This document shows, one piece after another, positions 33,009 to 43,775 of a DNA stretch of 64,000 nt (the stretch's first letter is position 1; each line of letters starts with the position of its first letter). The translations under genes and the position numbers were made by a program. The notes beneath the pieces were generated by a model. It ran no database searches. It was not told where the DNA came from and saw only the letters and a program-made list of their open reading frames with translations. This DNA comes from Pegoplata infirma (lineage: Eukaryota; Arthropoda; Insecta; Diptera; Anthomyiidae), in contig OY992539.1 of the NCBI GenBank assembly GCA_963921195.1, positions 134,133,182 through 134,197,181 on the forward strand, read 5' to 3'.

Positions 33009-33777
33009 CACAGAAAATAATATCGTATATTTTATTTTAATTAAAGTTTTAATTGATTTTTAATTTAATATTAATTAATCTTTTAATTAATACAATTAAT
33101 TGTTTAATTAAATTTTTAACTTTATTTTAATTAATATTTTAATTGTTTTCAAATTTAATATTAATTAAGTATTTAATTTTTATAATTAAATGTTTAATTA
33201 AATTTCTAGCTTTACTTATTTTTTTTTGTTTTGTTTTCCGTGTGTGTGCGAGTGTGTGTTTTTCTCTTGCATTGTATTACATACAAAAAAAAAAATACAT
33301 AAGTAAAAAAAGTTTGTTGAAAGTTTTTTTATTTTTCACATAGGTTTTTGAATTCTCATTTTGTTTATAGTTTTATGTGTATGTATATGAAAGGTTTATA
33401 ATCAACTTTATAAAATCATCTCACTGACTATTTTTTTACGGCATAAATGAATTTGGTAAAGTTTGAAGAAATATTTTTTTAAACTATTTTATTCAAAAAG
33501 AATGTTTTTACAAATTATTTTTTTTTATATAATATTTTTAATTAATTTTTTTAATTTATACAATTAAAATTTTAAATTTTTTTTTTTAAATTTTAATTAA
33601 ATTTTTTAATTTATAGTATTAAGTTTTTAATTAAATAAATATACATTTATTTTTAATTAACGACATACAAATATTTTTAATTTATTTGCGCATTTTAGTG
33701 ATTGGTTCGGATTTAATTAATTTTTTAATTAAATCTACGAATTTTTTAATTAAATATTTTTTTTATTTTTTTCTGTG
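33009..33777. mobile_element. CACAG-ended MITE, TA target duplication
   Basis: The ends CACAGAAAATAATAT and (inverse) CACAGAAAAAAATAA are flanked by TA (33007-33008 and 33778-33779). The interior consists almost entirely of 'ttaattaaa' and 'tttaatta' words. It is absent at the matching site in Helitron copy 2 (near 45135-45200). Confidence 0.75.
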
Positions 33778-34008
33778 TACATTCAATATTTCAAAAAGGA
33801 TTTTACATTTCTAACTTTAAGTTTCTAGAACCATTTCGCAGAAAATATCAAAAAAAAAAAAAATCGAAAATACACTTTTATAGCCACTTTACCCCAAAAC
33901 GTATTTTTTCCACAATACATTACAAATTTTAAGATTCTTGGACCATTTTTTCAGGATATATAAAAAGTTTCTATGATTATTATTTCAGGAAATAAAAAAA
34001 TACTTTTT

Positions 34009-34668
34009 CTAAAATGTACTTTTTATAAAAGGTACTTTTTATAAAATGTACTTTTTATAAAAGGTACTTTTTATAAAAGGTACTTTTTATAAAAGGTACT
34101 TTTTATAAAAGGTACTTTTTATAAAAGGTACTTTTTATAAAAGGTACTTTTTATAAAAGGTACTTTTTATAAAAGGTACTTTTTATAAAAGGTACTTTTT
34201 ATAAAAGGTACTTTTTATAAAAGGTACTTTTTATAAAAGGTACTTTTTATAAAAGGTACTTTTTATAAAAGGTACTTTTTATAATAGGTACTTTTTATAA
34301 AAGGTACTTTTTATAAAAGGTACTTTTTATAAAAGGTACTTTTTATAAAAGGTACTTTTTATAAAAGGTACTTTTTATAAAAGGTACTTTTTATAAAAGG
34401 TACTTTTTATAAAAGGTACTTTTTATAAAAGGTACTTTTTAAAAAAGGTACTTTTTATAAAAGGTACTTTTTATAAAAGGTACTTTTTATAAAAGGTACA
34501 TTTTATAAAAGTTACTTTTTATAAAAGGTACTTTTTATAAAAGGTACTTTTTATAAAAGGTACTTTTTATAAAAGGTACTTTTTATAAAAGGTACTTTTT
34601 ATAAAAGGTACTTTTTATAAAAGGTACTTTTATAAAGGGTACACTATATAAAAGGTACTTTTTATAAA
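34009..34668. repeat. 16-bp minisatellite, ~41 copies
   Basis: The unit AAAAGGTACTTTTTAT is repeated head to tail with very few substitutions. AAAAGGTAC TTTTT is nearly self-complementary around GTAC, so both strands look alike. It belongs to Helitron family M; arrays of the same unit lie at 45436-45677 and 47967-48608. Confidence 0.95.
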
Positions 34669-34739
34669 AGGTACTTTTTGATTGGGGTACTTTCTATTAA
34701 AATATAATGTGTTTTTCACTGCTGGATTCTACATTCCAA

Positions 34740-35900
34740 ATTTCAAGTTTCTATGCCCATTATTTCAAGAAATAACAAAAGGTACTAAAAGAACACTTGT
34801 CACCCCCTTTGACCCCCCCAAAGAATCCAAATTTTCAAAATTTGTTTTTTTTAGCAGAGGATCCTATTTTCCAAATTCCAAGTTTGTATGACCATTATTT
34901 CAGTAAATAAAAAAAAAGTACCAAAAGTTCACTTTTTACCCATTTTACCCCCGTAGAATCAACATTGGCAAAAACCCAGCCTTAGTGAATATTTTTTCCG
35001 GGAGGTTAACCTACATTGCAAATTTCAAGTTTCTAGTACCATAATTTATGGTACCAAAAGTACAGTTTTTTACCCCCTTAGAATCATCGTTGACAAAAAC
35101 CCAGCCTTAGTGGTTCTATACTCCGGGAGGTGAACATGCAGTCCAAATTCCAAATCTCTATGACCATTATTTCAGAAGATATAAAAAGTACCAAAAGTAC
35201 AGTTTTTTACCCTTTTTACCCCCTTAGAATCAACATTGGCAAAAGTCCAGCCTTACTGGATCTATATTAAGGGGGCTGAACATACAGTCCAAATTTCAAG
35301 TCTCTATGACCATTATTTCAGGAGATATAAAAAGTACCAAAAGTACAGTTTTTTACTCTTTTTACCAATTCGCAATGAAGGTCAATGTATTTAGTTTACA
35401 TCGATAAGCGGAAAAAGTTTTGTGGTATCGATATAGACCAATTGGTATATGCGGAGTGCCCATCTGGCACCGCCACCCTAACCTAACCTACCCCCTTAGA
35501 ATCAACATTGGCACAAATCCAGCCTTAGTGGATCTATATTCCGGGAGGTAAACCTACAGTTCAAATTTCAAGTCTCATTACTCTTTCATATATATAGATT
35601 TCGGGATTTGGGCGATTTTTGCCATAAAGTTTATTTCTGTCTTTTATTATTTAACAAAATTTATTTTTTTTAAATGAAAATATTTTTTTTTTTTTGAGAA
35701 ATCTGAACAAAATTGAATTTTGGCGATATTTTCCATCCGATTATTAAAGGAAATATAAAATGTACCAGAAGTACAGATGTTAACCCTTTTTATCCCCTTA
35801 GAATCAACATTGGCAAAAATCCAGCCTTAGTGGATCTTTATTCCGGGAGGTCAACCTACAGTCCAATTTTCAAGTCTCTAACTTCAGCGGTTTGGGCTGG
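34740..35900. repeat. ~146-bp repeats of Helitron family M, copy 1
   Basis: Units contain 'tgaccattatttcaggagat', 'agtaccaaaagtacag', 'acccccttagaatcaac', 'gcaaaaatccagccttagtg' and 'attccgggaggtgaac'. Unit starts recur near 34749, 34889, 35035, 35160 and 35306, then irregularly to 35876. The second half is disturbed by a LINE tail insertion (35367-35490) and by a stray terminus-like 'tatatatagat' near 35588. Confidence 0.85.
35367..35490 (+). mobile_element. 124-bp LINE 3' end with (AACCT)n tail
   Basis: It interrupts a 146-bp repeat between 'tttttacc' and 'acccccttag', which other units show as continuous. It ends 'caccctaacctaacct'. Only the 3' end is present, as in extreme 5' truncation during target-primed reverse transcription. 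The flanking duplication is short (about TACC) and uncertain. Confidence 0.68.
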
Positions 35901-35954
35901 GCGATGATGAGTCAGTCAGTCAGTCACATTACTCTTTTATATATATAGATATCA

Positions 35955-37080
35955 TCCATGTCAAACCTATACCAATCTGAGGCTCCAAGTCGCTATGTCC
36001 AAAATAGCAAACACTGCAGTCTGAAAGACAGTTGCCATTTTTCTCATAATATTAGGGTATTTGGTTACGTCATCTAAATACGAAATAGATCCAGAGCCAA
36101 CAAAGGTACTAGAACCGTCCGTATAGAAGTAACAGAGTAACTACTAAGATGTTTATCTTAATCGCACTAGTCTTTCCTTCTGGGAAAGTATACAATGAAC
36201 TTCCTACCAATCTCTATGCAAGCCGTCATACTATCTAAGAGCATAGAAAACATCGGAAAAAGTTTCGAAAGCCATTTAAACAGCTGATTATGTTCTGCAA
36301 TGTAGTCTCCATGCCATGATCCATTTTCCGTATTCTGCATAGAAATTTTATGGCTAGCCCTTGGATGTGTAGTTCTAAGGAAGCGAGTCCAACATTAAGA
36401 GCTGCGCCTGGGGTAGTGTTCATATCACCCGTAATCCCCAAGTAGATTTCACTACCGTTCTCGGCCACCAGGTACGTCACAAAAGGTCTAATGACTGCTA
36501 GGTACATCCAGTGCACCACCGCAGGTCTTGGATTACACGTCTTCCCAAAAGCTCTCCGATACTGCCAAAGAACACGGTGCACACGAGATACCGAAATTGT
36601 TTGTCTACATTAGCTTACTATCCAGAGTGATCCTTCTGGCGTAGAAAGTTTAAGACCCTTGTGTTTGGTCCTTCGCGTAAACAAGAAGAGCGTTGTCTTA
36701 GCTGGATTCACTGACAACCTCTGCCTGTTGCACTAGCTGTCCATCAAGTCTATAACAGTCTGAATTTTATTGCAGACCATTTCAAGAAATTAACATAATC
36801 CGCATAAGACTGTACGAGAACATCTAAAGCTTGTATTTCCAAAACACCACAGTAGCGGATTGGGCACACCCCCTTGGGGGCAGCTTCTGTTTAATTTAGC
36901 CGTGGTTTTGTGCCCACTGACTTTCAGTGGTCAACAATCTCTTAGATAGCATAAAGTAGATCCTTTATAGGTGGCATTATTAAGACTTCACAAATACACC
37001 TTAACTGTAGTTTTGTTTATCAAGGTCCTATTGGTCTAAAACTGTGCGGCAAAATCCCTCCCATGGGTTGGAAACTAAAA
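35955..37080 (-). pseudogene. LINE reverse transcriptase relic, minus strand (I/LOA-like)
   Basis: On the minus strand the order is PQGGVLNPLLWCF near 36880, VNPAKTTLFLFTRRTK near 36690, RVLWQYRRAFGKT and VVHWMYLAVIRPFVTYLV (36582 down), LGITGDMNTTPGAALNVGL and IQGLAIKFLCRI. This is the C-terminal half of a LINE RT. An 'RPIGL' fragment lies farther out near 37025. Multiple frameshifts; the catalytic YADD survives only as a damaged 'YADY'-like segment near 36800. Confidence 0.7.
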
Positions 37081-37539
37081 AAAAGAGTTGTGTAGTTAAG
37101 AGTATTGTTCAAGTTATCGTTCCACATTCCATAAAGCGTACACACTGGCGTGATTCAGAAATCTTCGAGCCACACTCAGTTTAATTACCCATGATTATAC
37201 CTTGAATCGAAATTCAACTTCCTGAAATCATTACTTTACCCTAGTTGGTAAATGAGTTGAGTAGTTTCGTGTTTCGTTTACATGCAAGGCATATCCGCTG
37301 AATGTGAACTGCTGCTTTTACATTGGCATGAACAGATATGGCTGTAACTTTCTTACACTATATGTATAATGTCGTCAGGTGTAATTCGTAAAAGATCAAA
37401 GCAACACTTGAAATTCGAAATCGACAAAATTGACTTAAAAAGAGATTCTAAGTCGATCGCTATGATTGAGGGTGGGTCAATGACCAATATTTTGGGCAGT
37501 AACAATCGTTATACCCTGTACAACAGAGTGCTATAAAGT
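37081..37539. other. Probable LINE relic fragment, shared with 28860-28940
   Basis: 'cgagccacactcagttta' and 'cccatga.tataccttg' (37160-37205) recur at 28883-28922 inside another LINE relic. No usable frame. The remainder to 37539 is unassigned. Confidence 0.4.
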
Positions 37540-38011
37540 TGAGATGGGCGCGTAAGTGGATTTTAAATTACACTTATTCACGCTCACGCAAACAATAATC
37601 GAATCACTCACGAAAAATTTTTGTTTACTCACTCTCACTCACTAATCACGTGAGCAAAACAAAAATTGCTTACAATCACGTGTGACTCACGCCAAATTCA
37701 ATCACTCCTACGCGTGAGTCACTCAAGCTATACTCATGCAGTCAATTTTCTTCCCAAAAAAGAAAAAACTGCTAAAAAATATTTTTTTTGAACGAAATAA
37801 AAAAAAAAGAATCAAGTTAGTAAAATCAAATTACGCTAACGCACGCAAAAAAACTGAATCACTCACAAATCTCTAACGCAAAACTTCGACTCACTCACTA
37901 AGATCTCATGCAGATTTTTTTTTCAATTCACGCTCACTATAATTACGTGATTTAATTGAAAATTACTCACGCGTCAATCACGCAAATCACGTGACCAGGG
38001 CCCATCTCTAG
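37540..38011. mobile_element. hAT-like MITE with perfect 8-bp TSD TATAAAGT
   Basis: The ends are TGAGATGGGC and (inverse right) CTAGAGATGGGC, flanked by TATAAAGT at 37532-37539 and 38012-38019. The interior is dense in 'actcacg', 'cacgtgag' and 'tcactcac' words in both orientations, including several CACGTG palindromes. No coding capacity. Confidence 0.83.
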
Positions 38012-38199
38012 TATAAAGTTTGTATAAAAAATACTTTAAAGCTCTGTTGATGTGACGATAAATAGAAACGGGAAGACAGACACTCAAAGTAAGTTTTAAG
38101 TAATAGAATTCAATTCAGCTTGTTCATTTAAATACTTTTGGCTAACATAGATACCCGAGTAAAAATTAAGTATATTATGTGGATCATTAAGGGTGGGCA

Positions 38200-38480
38200 A
38201 ATTTGAGGTTAAAGTAAATTAGCTGAATAAGCACTTTTCTTTTGACAAATTCAGTTTTATTGATAGCCGAAGTCCGCTTTTTTAGAAAAAATTTAAACCA
38301 CAATTTGCAAACACGTTTAGCTTGTCTCGTGAATAAATTGCAGAATTTCTTCTTTTGGAACATCATTTGTTTGCGGATTACTTACATAACACCGGTCTTT
38401 AAATGACCCCATAGAAAATAATCCAACGGCGTTAATCCACAAGAACTAGTCGGCGGAAAATTAACTAATTTTTTTAGTAA
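38200..38480 (-). pseudogene. Mariner/Tc1-like transposase C-terminal relic, minus strand
   Basis: The minus strand reads LTPLDYFLWGHLK (the region around the last catalytic acidic residue in mariner/Tc-like transposases), then a cysteine/valine-rich stretch, SNPQTNDVPKEEIL and FIHETS-like words. Frameshifts are present. The rest of the gene and the terminal repeats are missing or unrecognised. Confidence 0.6.
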
Positions 38481-39519
38481 ATTTTCACACCTCACATTCG
38501 TTGTTCTCGAGTAAATGGTTTAATGGTCAACATTTCGCGGAATGACAGCTAAATTCTTGACATTTCGTCTATTAACAGCCAATTTACTTAGCAACTTTAA
38601 AAAAGGTATGATTAAATATCAGTTCCTTTTTCAAACGGGCATATATAAACTTAGGTAAATTGAATTTAATAGGTTGCAAATGCAGATGAAATTGTAAGCA
38701 CCAAATATTATATGTTGTCTGCTGTTGGCATAAATGAATATCATCACCTATACGCATATAGTCGTAACAAGGTACTTTACTCCTGTTTTTATTTGAAGAA
38801 CAACAAATGCTGCATTGAAAGTACTTCAAGTTTTTACTACTTTACACGTTTACAAAATAGCTTAAACATCAAAGTAAAAATTGCCGCTGACAATATCTAT
38901 CAATCGTTAATTTTCTATTTACCTAATACTCTCAAAGTACAAAGTGGATTCCTTAGATGGGCTACTCTAAGTGTTTTATAGTAAACAGTCGCAATAGAAC
39001 TTTTCTTTCATTCCTTTGTGTACAAGTGTAGCAAATGTATGAGTGAAGACATCATATGGCTGGCTATGCCGAATGCTAAATAGACTTTTAGGAATTTCAA
39101 ATAATGAAATTGATGAATGACATTTTCATTTACTATGTATGATATATTATTCGCATTTCAAGGAAATGTTATGCAAAAGCAATGTAAACATTCGTATATC
39201 AACACTTTTGTTCGAATACTGTCAAAGATGATATAAGGTTGTCAAAATAATTAGATGTTAACAAATGTCTAAATGAGCATATTTGAATTTTTAAATTGTT
39301 TTTCTATTTTGTTTAAAGTAGTTTTCAACTGTCTATGAATGTTAGCAAACAATGTGGTCCGTTGCGACATCTTTGTAGGAATTAGAGATCTATCGTAGAA
39401 ACAACTAAATTCTCTTAAGATGATGTTAATATTTTAAAATTTTAACACCAGAGAGTTCACGTGGCAAGTTGTAAATTCCACAAAAGTGGAAAGCGAACCA
39501 CGTGGTGGCCTTTACATTA
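38481..39519. other. Unassigned DNA, possible host spacer
   Basis: No terminal repeats, tandem repeats or recognisable coding motifs. The ORFs at 38584-38829 (minus) and 38712-38981 (plus) overlap each other and match no family I know. Confidence 0.35.
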
Positions 39520-39735
39520 CATTTGCAGTCAACATCTATTCTGACAGTCAAGTCGTGGAGTCAATCTTCTTTAAGAAGAGACCAGCTCTCAGATGAACAA
39601 GCAATTTGACATTGAACTTATATGGGTCTCAATGCTTAAGGGCATTCCGACTAATGGTAAAGTCGTTAAGCTACGAAAATTGCGATATACCTTACAGATT
39701 CCTACCGATTTTGATAATAGATAAAGTGGTTGAAG
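39520..39735 (+). pseudogene. RNase H fragment, family B LINE, plus strand
   Basis: VNIYSDSQVVE and SIFFKKRPAL match the second catalytic aspartate region of the RNase H at 13645-14550 (VNIYSDSQAAVKF). It continues as a damaged LIWV segment. It abuts a minus-strand fragment of the same family. Confidence 0.62.
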
Positions 39736-39801
39736 TTTCTAAATCCGGCAAAAGTCATGTGACTCCTCATTTAACCGATCAGCTTGCTTTCCTATAAGGC
39801 A
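39736..39801 (-). pseudogene. Family B LINE fragment, minus strand, left part
   Basis: 'gcaaaagtc', 'catttaaccg' and 'gcttgctttcctataaggca' match the minus-strand copy at 16130-16180. The homology stops at 39801 and resumes at 51628, so an 11.8-kb insertion separates the two halves. Confidence 0.65.
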
Positions 39802-39952
39802 CACTGAAAGAATTATTGTTCATAATATCTATGAATACATTTCATAAAACCAAATTCATAGAATCTATGAAACAATTCATTGGCTGAACGAATATTCATT
39901 AGTATTGTGAAATATTTCATAGAATTTTATTCATAGATTTTACTTGATTTTC

Positions 39953-40244
39953 TGAGCGGATATTAATAAAACTACTTGATGTTATTTAAATAGGTCAAAA
40001 ATTAAGAATTGGCATTTAAATTCAGAACATTGACCCTTAAGTGTTGTTGGGGTCTACATGACCCTATGAAAAATAAATACTTATATTTTCTCCATTAAAC
40101 TAAAAAAATTATAGGCCCTAACATCGCTTAAGGGATAATGTTCTGAGCTTTAATAATAAACCATTTACTTTTAAACCTATTAAAATAACATATTTTCATT
40201 AATATCCGCTCAAACAATCAAGTAGTTTTATTTATATCCGCTCA
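39953..40244. repeat. Inverted-repeat element with 'tgagcggatat' ends
   Basis: 'tgagcggatattaataaaac' with 'tacttgat' (39953 onward) faces 'atcaagtagttttatttata' with 'tccgctca' (to 40244); an extra 'tatccgctca' lies at 40203. No ORF. Confidence 0.6.
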
Positions 40245-41152
40245 AAAAATCTGTTAGTGTTTAAAAATTCAAAATCTTCGAAAATTTGATAATTGACCTT
40301 TACCTGTGGCAATTTTTCACATCTCAATTTTGCCCTTACTTATAGAATTGAAGTATTTTATCTTGTACTGTAATAATTCGGTCCAAAACATGTGAAGTTT
40401 GCTAAAAAACCAAACATATTAACTAAAAGCTAAAAAAGGTACACAAATCAAATTTTTCTCGAAATCCGACGAAACAAAATCACTGGACTAGCCAAATGAA
40501 AAAAGAAACCCTTCAATTTTTAAAGTGTTTGTTCCTTTATATGTGCCTAATGATATTTTAAACTCCAATAGTCAAATTTTTTAAATTTCTTTAACAAAAA
40601 AATTTAAAATTGGAGATTTGAAAACGGTGTAGAAAAATAGGGACCCCTTTTAGGATTTGTTTTAAACAAGTTAGAAAAACGCAACATGAAAAATACTTAT
40701 CATCTTACTACATTGGATCTTGAAGTATAAAAATATTTTGTTACAGTAGATAATTTCAATAAATTTAAAAAATTGGGCTCGATTTCCTTGACAAAGTGGT
40801 CTGCCACATGTTAGTTGCCCGGGGAAGTTGTAATAACTTGGCTGATTTTCGTCCGATTTTAGTGTTTATTGCTTTATTGGAGATACAATTTACTGCAAAT
40901 CACAATTTATTAGTCATTTGTAAGTCAAAACTTAACTCAAAATGTCGACAAAATTAAGAAAATCAATAAAAAGTCATATTTTTCCCTTTTAATCGTTTTT
41001 CAAAACTTTGATGGTCTTGGGATAGCTCAAAAATTATCCAAATGAGCTGAAATTTGTTCTGGATTAGTTTTTCCGGTAACCTCACGAAATGAGCCCCGGG
41101 GAGCGTGATTCGGAGCAACTTTAAAATCGCCCATACAACGAAGGGCCGGTCT
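40245..41152. other. Unassigned AT-rich DNA
   Basis: No gene or boundary recognised. 41070-41152 is locally GC-rich ('gagccccggggagcg', 'cgaagggccggtct') and continues after the hAT at 41859, so it belongs to one older repeat or spacer. Confidence 0.35.
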
Positions 41153-41858
41153 CAGTGTTGCCACCAGTGAACCAAAAGATACTCCAGGAGTTTGCCCGAA
41201 ATTATCCAAAATCCAAAAAATTATCCAAAAACAAAAAAAATTCAAAAACGATATTTTTTAACGAAACAAAAGTGGCTCAAAATATGTACCCCATTGCTTT
41301 CAATGTCTTCTTTTGTAAAAAGAATTGAAGCAACAGTATTTGAAGACAATGTTTTTGGAAAATCGGTTTTTGTTATCTACAACGTAAATCGGTTTTTGAT
41401 ATCTTTTATTTAATAAAAACACTTTCTACTGAATTAGAAAGTGGAAGAATCATAAGAAATTTAAAAACAACTTCTAAATTTAGAAAAAGATTTTCCCCAG
41501 CACTATTTGTAATTGTAAAACTTTTGCCCAATAAGTTTGGACATCCAAATATTCAAACAAATCATATTTTTTGTGGTCTAATAAGGCTGATAGATTCATG
41601 TAATTTGAAAAGCTCCAAACTTAAAAGGTTTTGCCAAAGCTAACAACAAAAAAAGTGCTGTCGAAAAAGAAGTAACTAAAAAAATCTACAAATTAAATAA
41701 AAATAAAAAATAAAAATTATATTTTGTCCATGTAAAATTTTAAATTGTAAATGATAAAATTATCCATAAATTATCCAAAAATGTAATTATCCAAAGAGTA
41801 TCCAAAAAACTTTGAATTATCCATTTTTTGGATAATTATCCAAGAAGTGGCAACACTG
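41153..41858. mobile_element. hAT-like MITE with perfect 8-bp TSD GCCGGTCT
   Basis: Perfect ends CAGTGTTGCCAC / GTGGCAACACTG with GCCGGTCT at 41145-41152 and 41859-41866. Sub-terminal DNA on both sides is built of 'attatccaaaa' words. No transposase. Confidence 0.9.
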
Positions 41859-41866
41859 GCCGGTCT

Positions 41867-42977
41867 AGTGGTTGTGGTCGGCGCCTTAGCTATTAGCGCC
41901 ACCAAAGGAGGAAAATCTCGCCGACTAACACTTAATTTTATAATTTTCACTATTTTTTTCTTACAAATACACAAAAATTTTGTTTTCTACACACACACAC
42001 ACACAGTTTTTGGCAGAGCATTGCACGTTGGGACAGCCTAAGGGGATCTCCGGTAAAAAGTCAGATTTTAATTTTAGAATTTTTTCAAACTAACTGGCAA
42101 ATCTAATAGATAAGACCTTGCCGAAACTAGTTCCGTTTAGTTTTTTGAGATATTCCAATTATTGGTACGATGGCAAGCTGCCAAAGTCAAAGTTTTGTTT
42201 CCAAAAATGTTTCATATTAAAAAGAGGTGCTAACATAAGCCAGTGTTGTGCGTGTTTAACCACTTAGGTCACTACCTTTAAGTAATAAATCATTAGTAGT
42301 AATACAAATCATTAATTTTTCATGTTAATACATTTGTAAAAAAAGATGCTGGTAGCACATAGACGAGATTAGTTTTTTAATAAAAATTAAGAGAAACTTA
42401 ATGTTTTAATAGCCCTATATTTTGAACGTAGGGGAGGGAGACTCTAAAACCGTATGCATATAAAAGCTAATACAATCTAGATTACGAATTTAATATGCCC
42501 GCCGTGCCCTGGCGTGCCCTGTAGAACAAAATTTTTCGATTTTCAACTTTGCTCGAAATTTTTTTTTAATTTTTTTTTTTTTAAATAGACTTGTCTACAT
42601 TATAAGTTAGAAATTATTGGTTTTTATTAAAAAAGCGCTAAACAAATATTTTCTTCGCATTTAGTCTAATATTTTTACACTATTTTTTTTTTATATAATT
42701 ATGTTTCTTTCTGCAAATTTACGTTTGCCAATTTTTTGTAAAATGGTTGTTTAAATTCAATTTTAAACTGAAGTTTCAGTTACGAACTGATTTTGAAATT
42801 GTTTTTGCAAAATGTTGACGAATATTTTGTAAAATTTCTGATTTTTTTGCAAAAATTTGTTTACTTATAGTAGTGATTATTAACTTCATTTTTTTATAAG
42901 AAAAAAAAAATAGATAGGAATTTGGTTTTTCAAAATTAATGAATTTGGAAGTTAGCTAATACATCATTTTGCGTATC
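41867..42977. other. Unassigned DNA with a short (AC)n run
   Basis: An (AC)8 run is at 41988-42004. 'gcgccttagctattagcgcc' (41881) is a small GC-rich hairpin. No ORF with recognisable motifs. Confidence 0.4.
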
Positions 42978-43560
42978 TAATATCTATAAGTAATCCCCTT
43001 TTCAGCCATTAAAACTAATGAAATTTTTTTTTCGATTTGCAAAAAATATTTGCAACACTCGAATATATTTTTCGCGACTCTTTTGAACGATGTGAATATC
43101 TTAAAAATAAAACTAAGTACTTGAGTATGCAAATTTGGTTTTTCGTGATTTGCGAAAAATATTTGCACTACGCAAATATTATTTTTCACGTTTCTGATAT
43201 CTATGCGAAAAATCTGCAAGTGATTCTCTGATATCTACAAGTGATTCTCTTTTCAACCATGTGAAAAACTTATATAAAAACATAGCGGTTAAGTATGCGA
43301 ATTTGGTTTTTTGCGATTTGCGAAAAAACTTTGCACTACGCAAATACGTTTTTCCACGGTTCTGATATCTATAAGTGATTCTCTTTTCAACCATGTGCAG
43401 AACTTATTAAAAAACTTAGCGGTTGAGTATGCGAACTCGGTTTTTTGCGATTTGCGAAAAATATTTGCACTACGCAAATATGTTTTTTCACGTTTCTGAT
43501 ATCTACAAGTAATTCTCTTTTCAACCATGTGCTTAACTTGTATAAAAACTTAGCGGTTTA
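42978..43560. repeat. ~134-bp tandem repeat, about four copies
   Basis: Words 'gatatctacaagtgattctc', 'ttttcaaccatgtg', 'cttagcggttgagtatgcga' and 'tttgcgaaaaatatttgcac' recur with starts near 43230, 43363 and 43498 and a worn copy from 42978. Within each unit 'atttgcg...cgcaaat' is an inverted pair. The overlapping minus ORFs here come from this array. Confidence 0.8.
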
Positions 43561-43669
43561 GTTGATGCCGCAAAATGTACCAGGCCCACCCCACTGTGCA
43601 TTGTGGCAGAGCATAGTAAAAACTCAATATGTTATAGCAAGATATTAACCAAAATGGATTTTAAGTGCT

Positions 43670-43775
43670 ATTATTTGTTTATGTACTTTAGCTTAGTGGC
43701 TAGAGACTAAGCTTCACGAACAACTGGTTTTGTGTTCGAATCTCGGTGGGGATAAGTTAAAAACTTAAATTTTTT
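43670..43775 (+). other. Possible tRNA-related SINE head
   Basis: TAGCTTAGTGGCTAGAG fits an RNA polymerase III A box and GTTCGAATC fits a B box, spaced about 40 bp apart. An A-rich tail follows to 43786. It is not a complete tRNA cloverleaf. It immediately precedes the family P Helitron. Confidence 0.42.

Larger units (their letters stand above)
29397..35949 (-). mobile_element. Non-autonomous Helitron (family M), copy 1, minus strand
   Basis: On the minus strand it starts TCTATATATATAAAAGAGTA and ends with a CCGGTAACGAAGTGCCGG hairpin a few bases before GGTAAGCTAG, inserted between A and T. TC...CTAG ends with a 3' hairpin and A|T target are the Helitron hallmarks. Copy 2 is 44452-49500. 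The order on the plus strand is 3' end, spacer, 16-bp minisatellite, 146-bp repeats, 5' end. It contains a CACAG element (29928), a family P Helitron (30880), a second CACAG element (33009) and a LINE tail (35367). No Rep/helicase. Confidence 0.85.

Noticed and set aside
34009..34668. Regular short repeat array, possible CRISPR-like array
   Set aside because: The 16-bp units are contiguous with no unique spacers, there are no cas-like genes, and the genome is evidently eukaryotic.
35576..35600. An additional complete Helitron end at 'tatatatagat' (35598)
   Set aside because: No matching CTAG end is visible for it; it looks like an internal duplication of the family M terminus.
43179..43528. 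Overlapping minus ORFs starting MVEKRIT
   Set aside because: Translations of the 134-bp tandem repeat in successive units.
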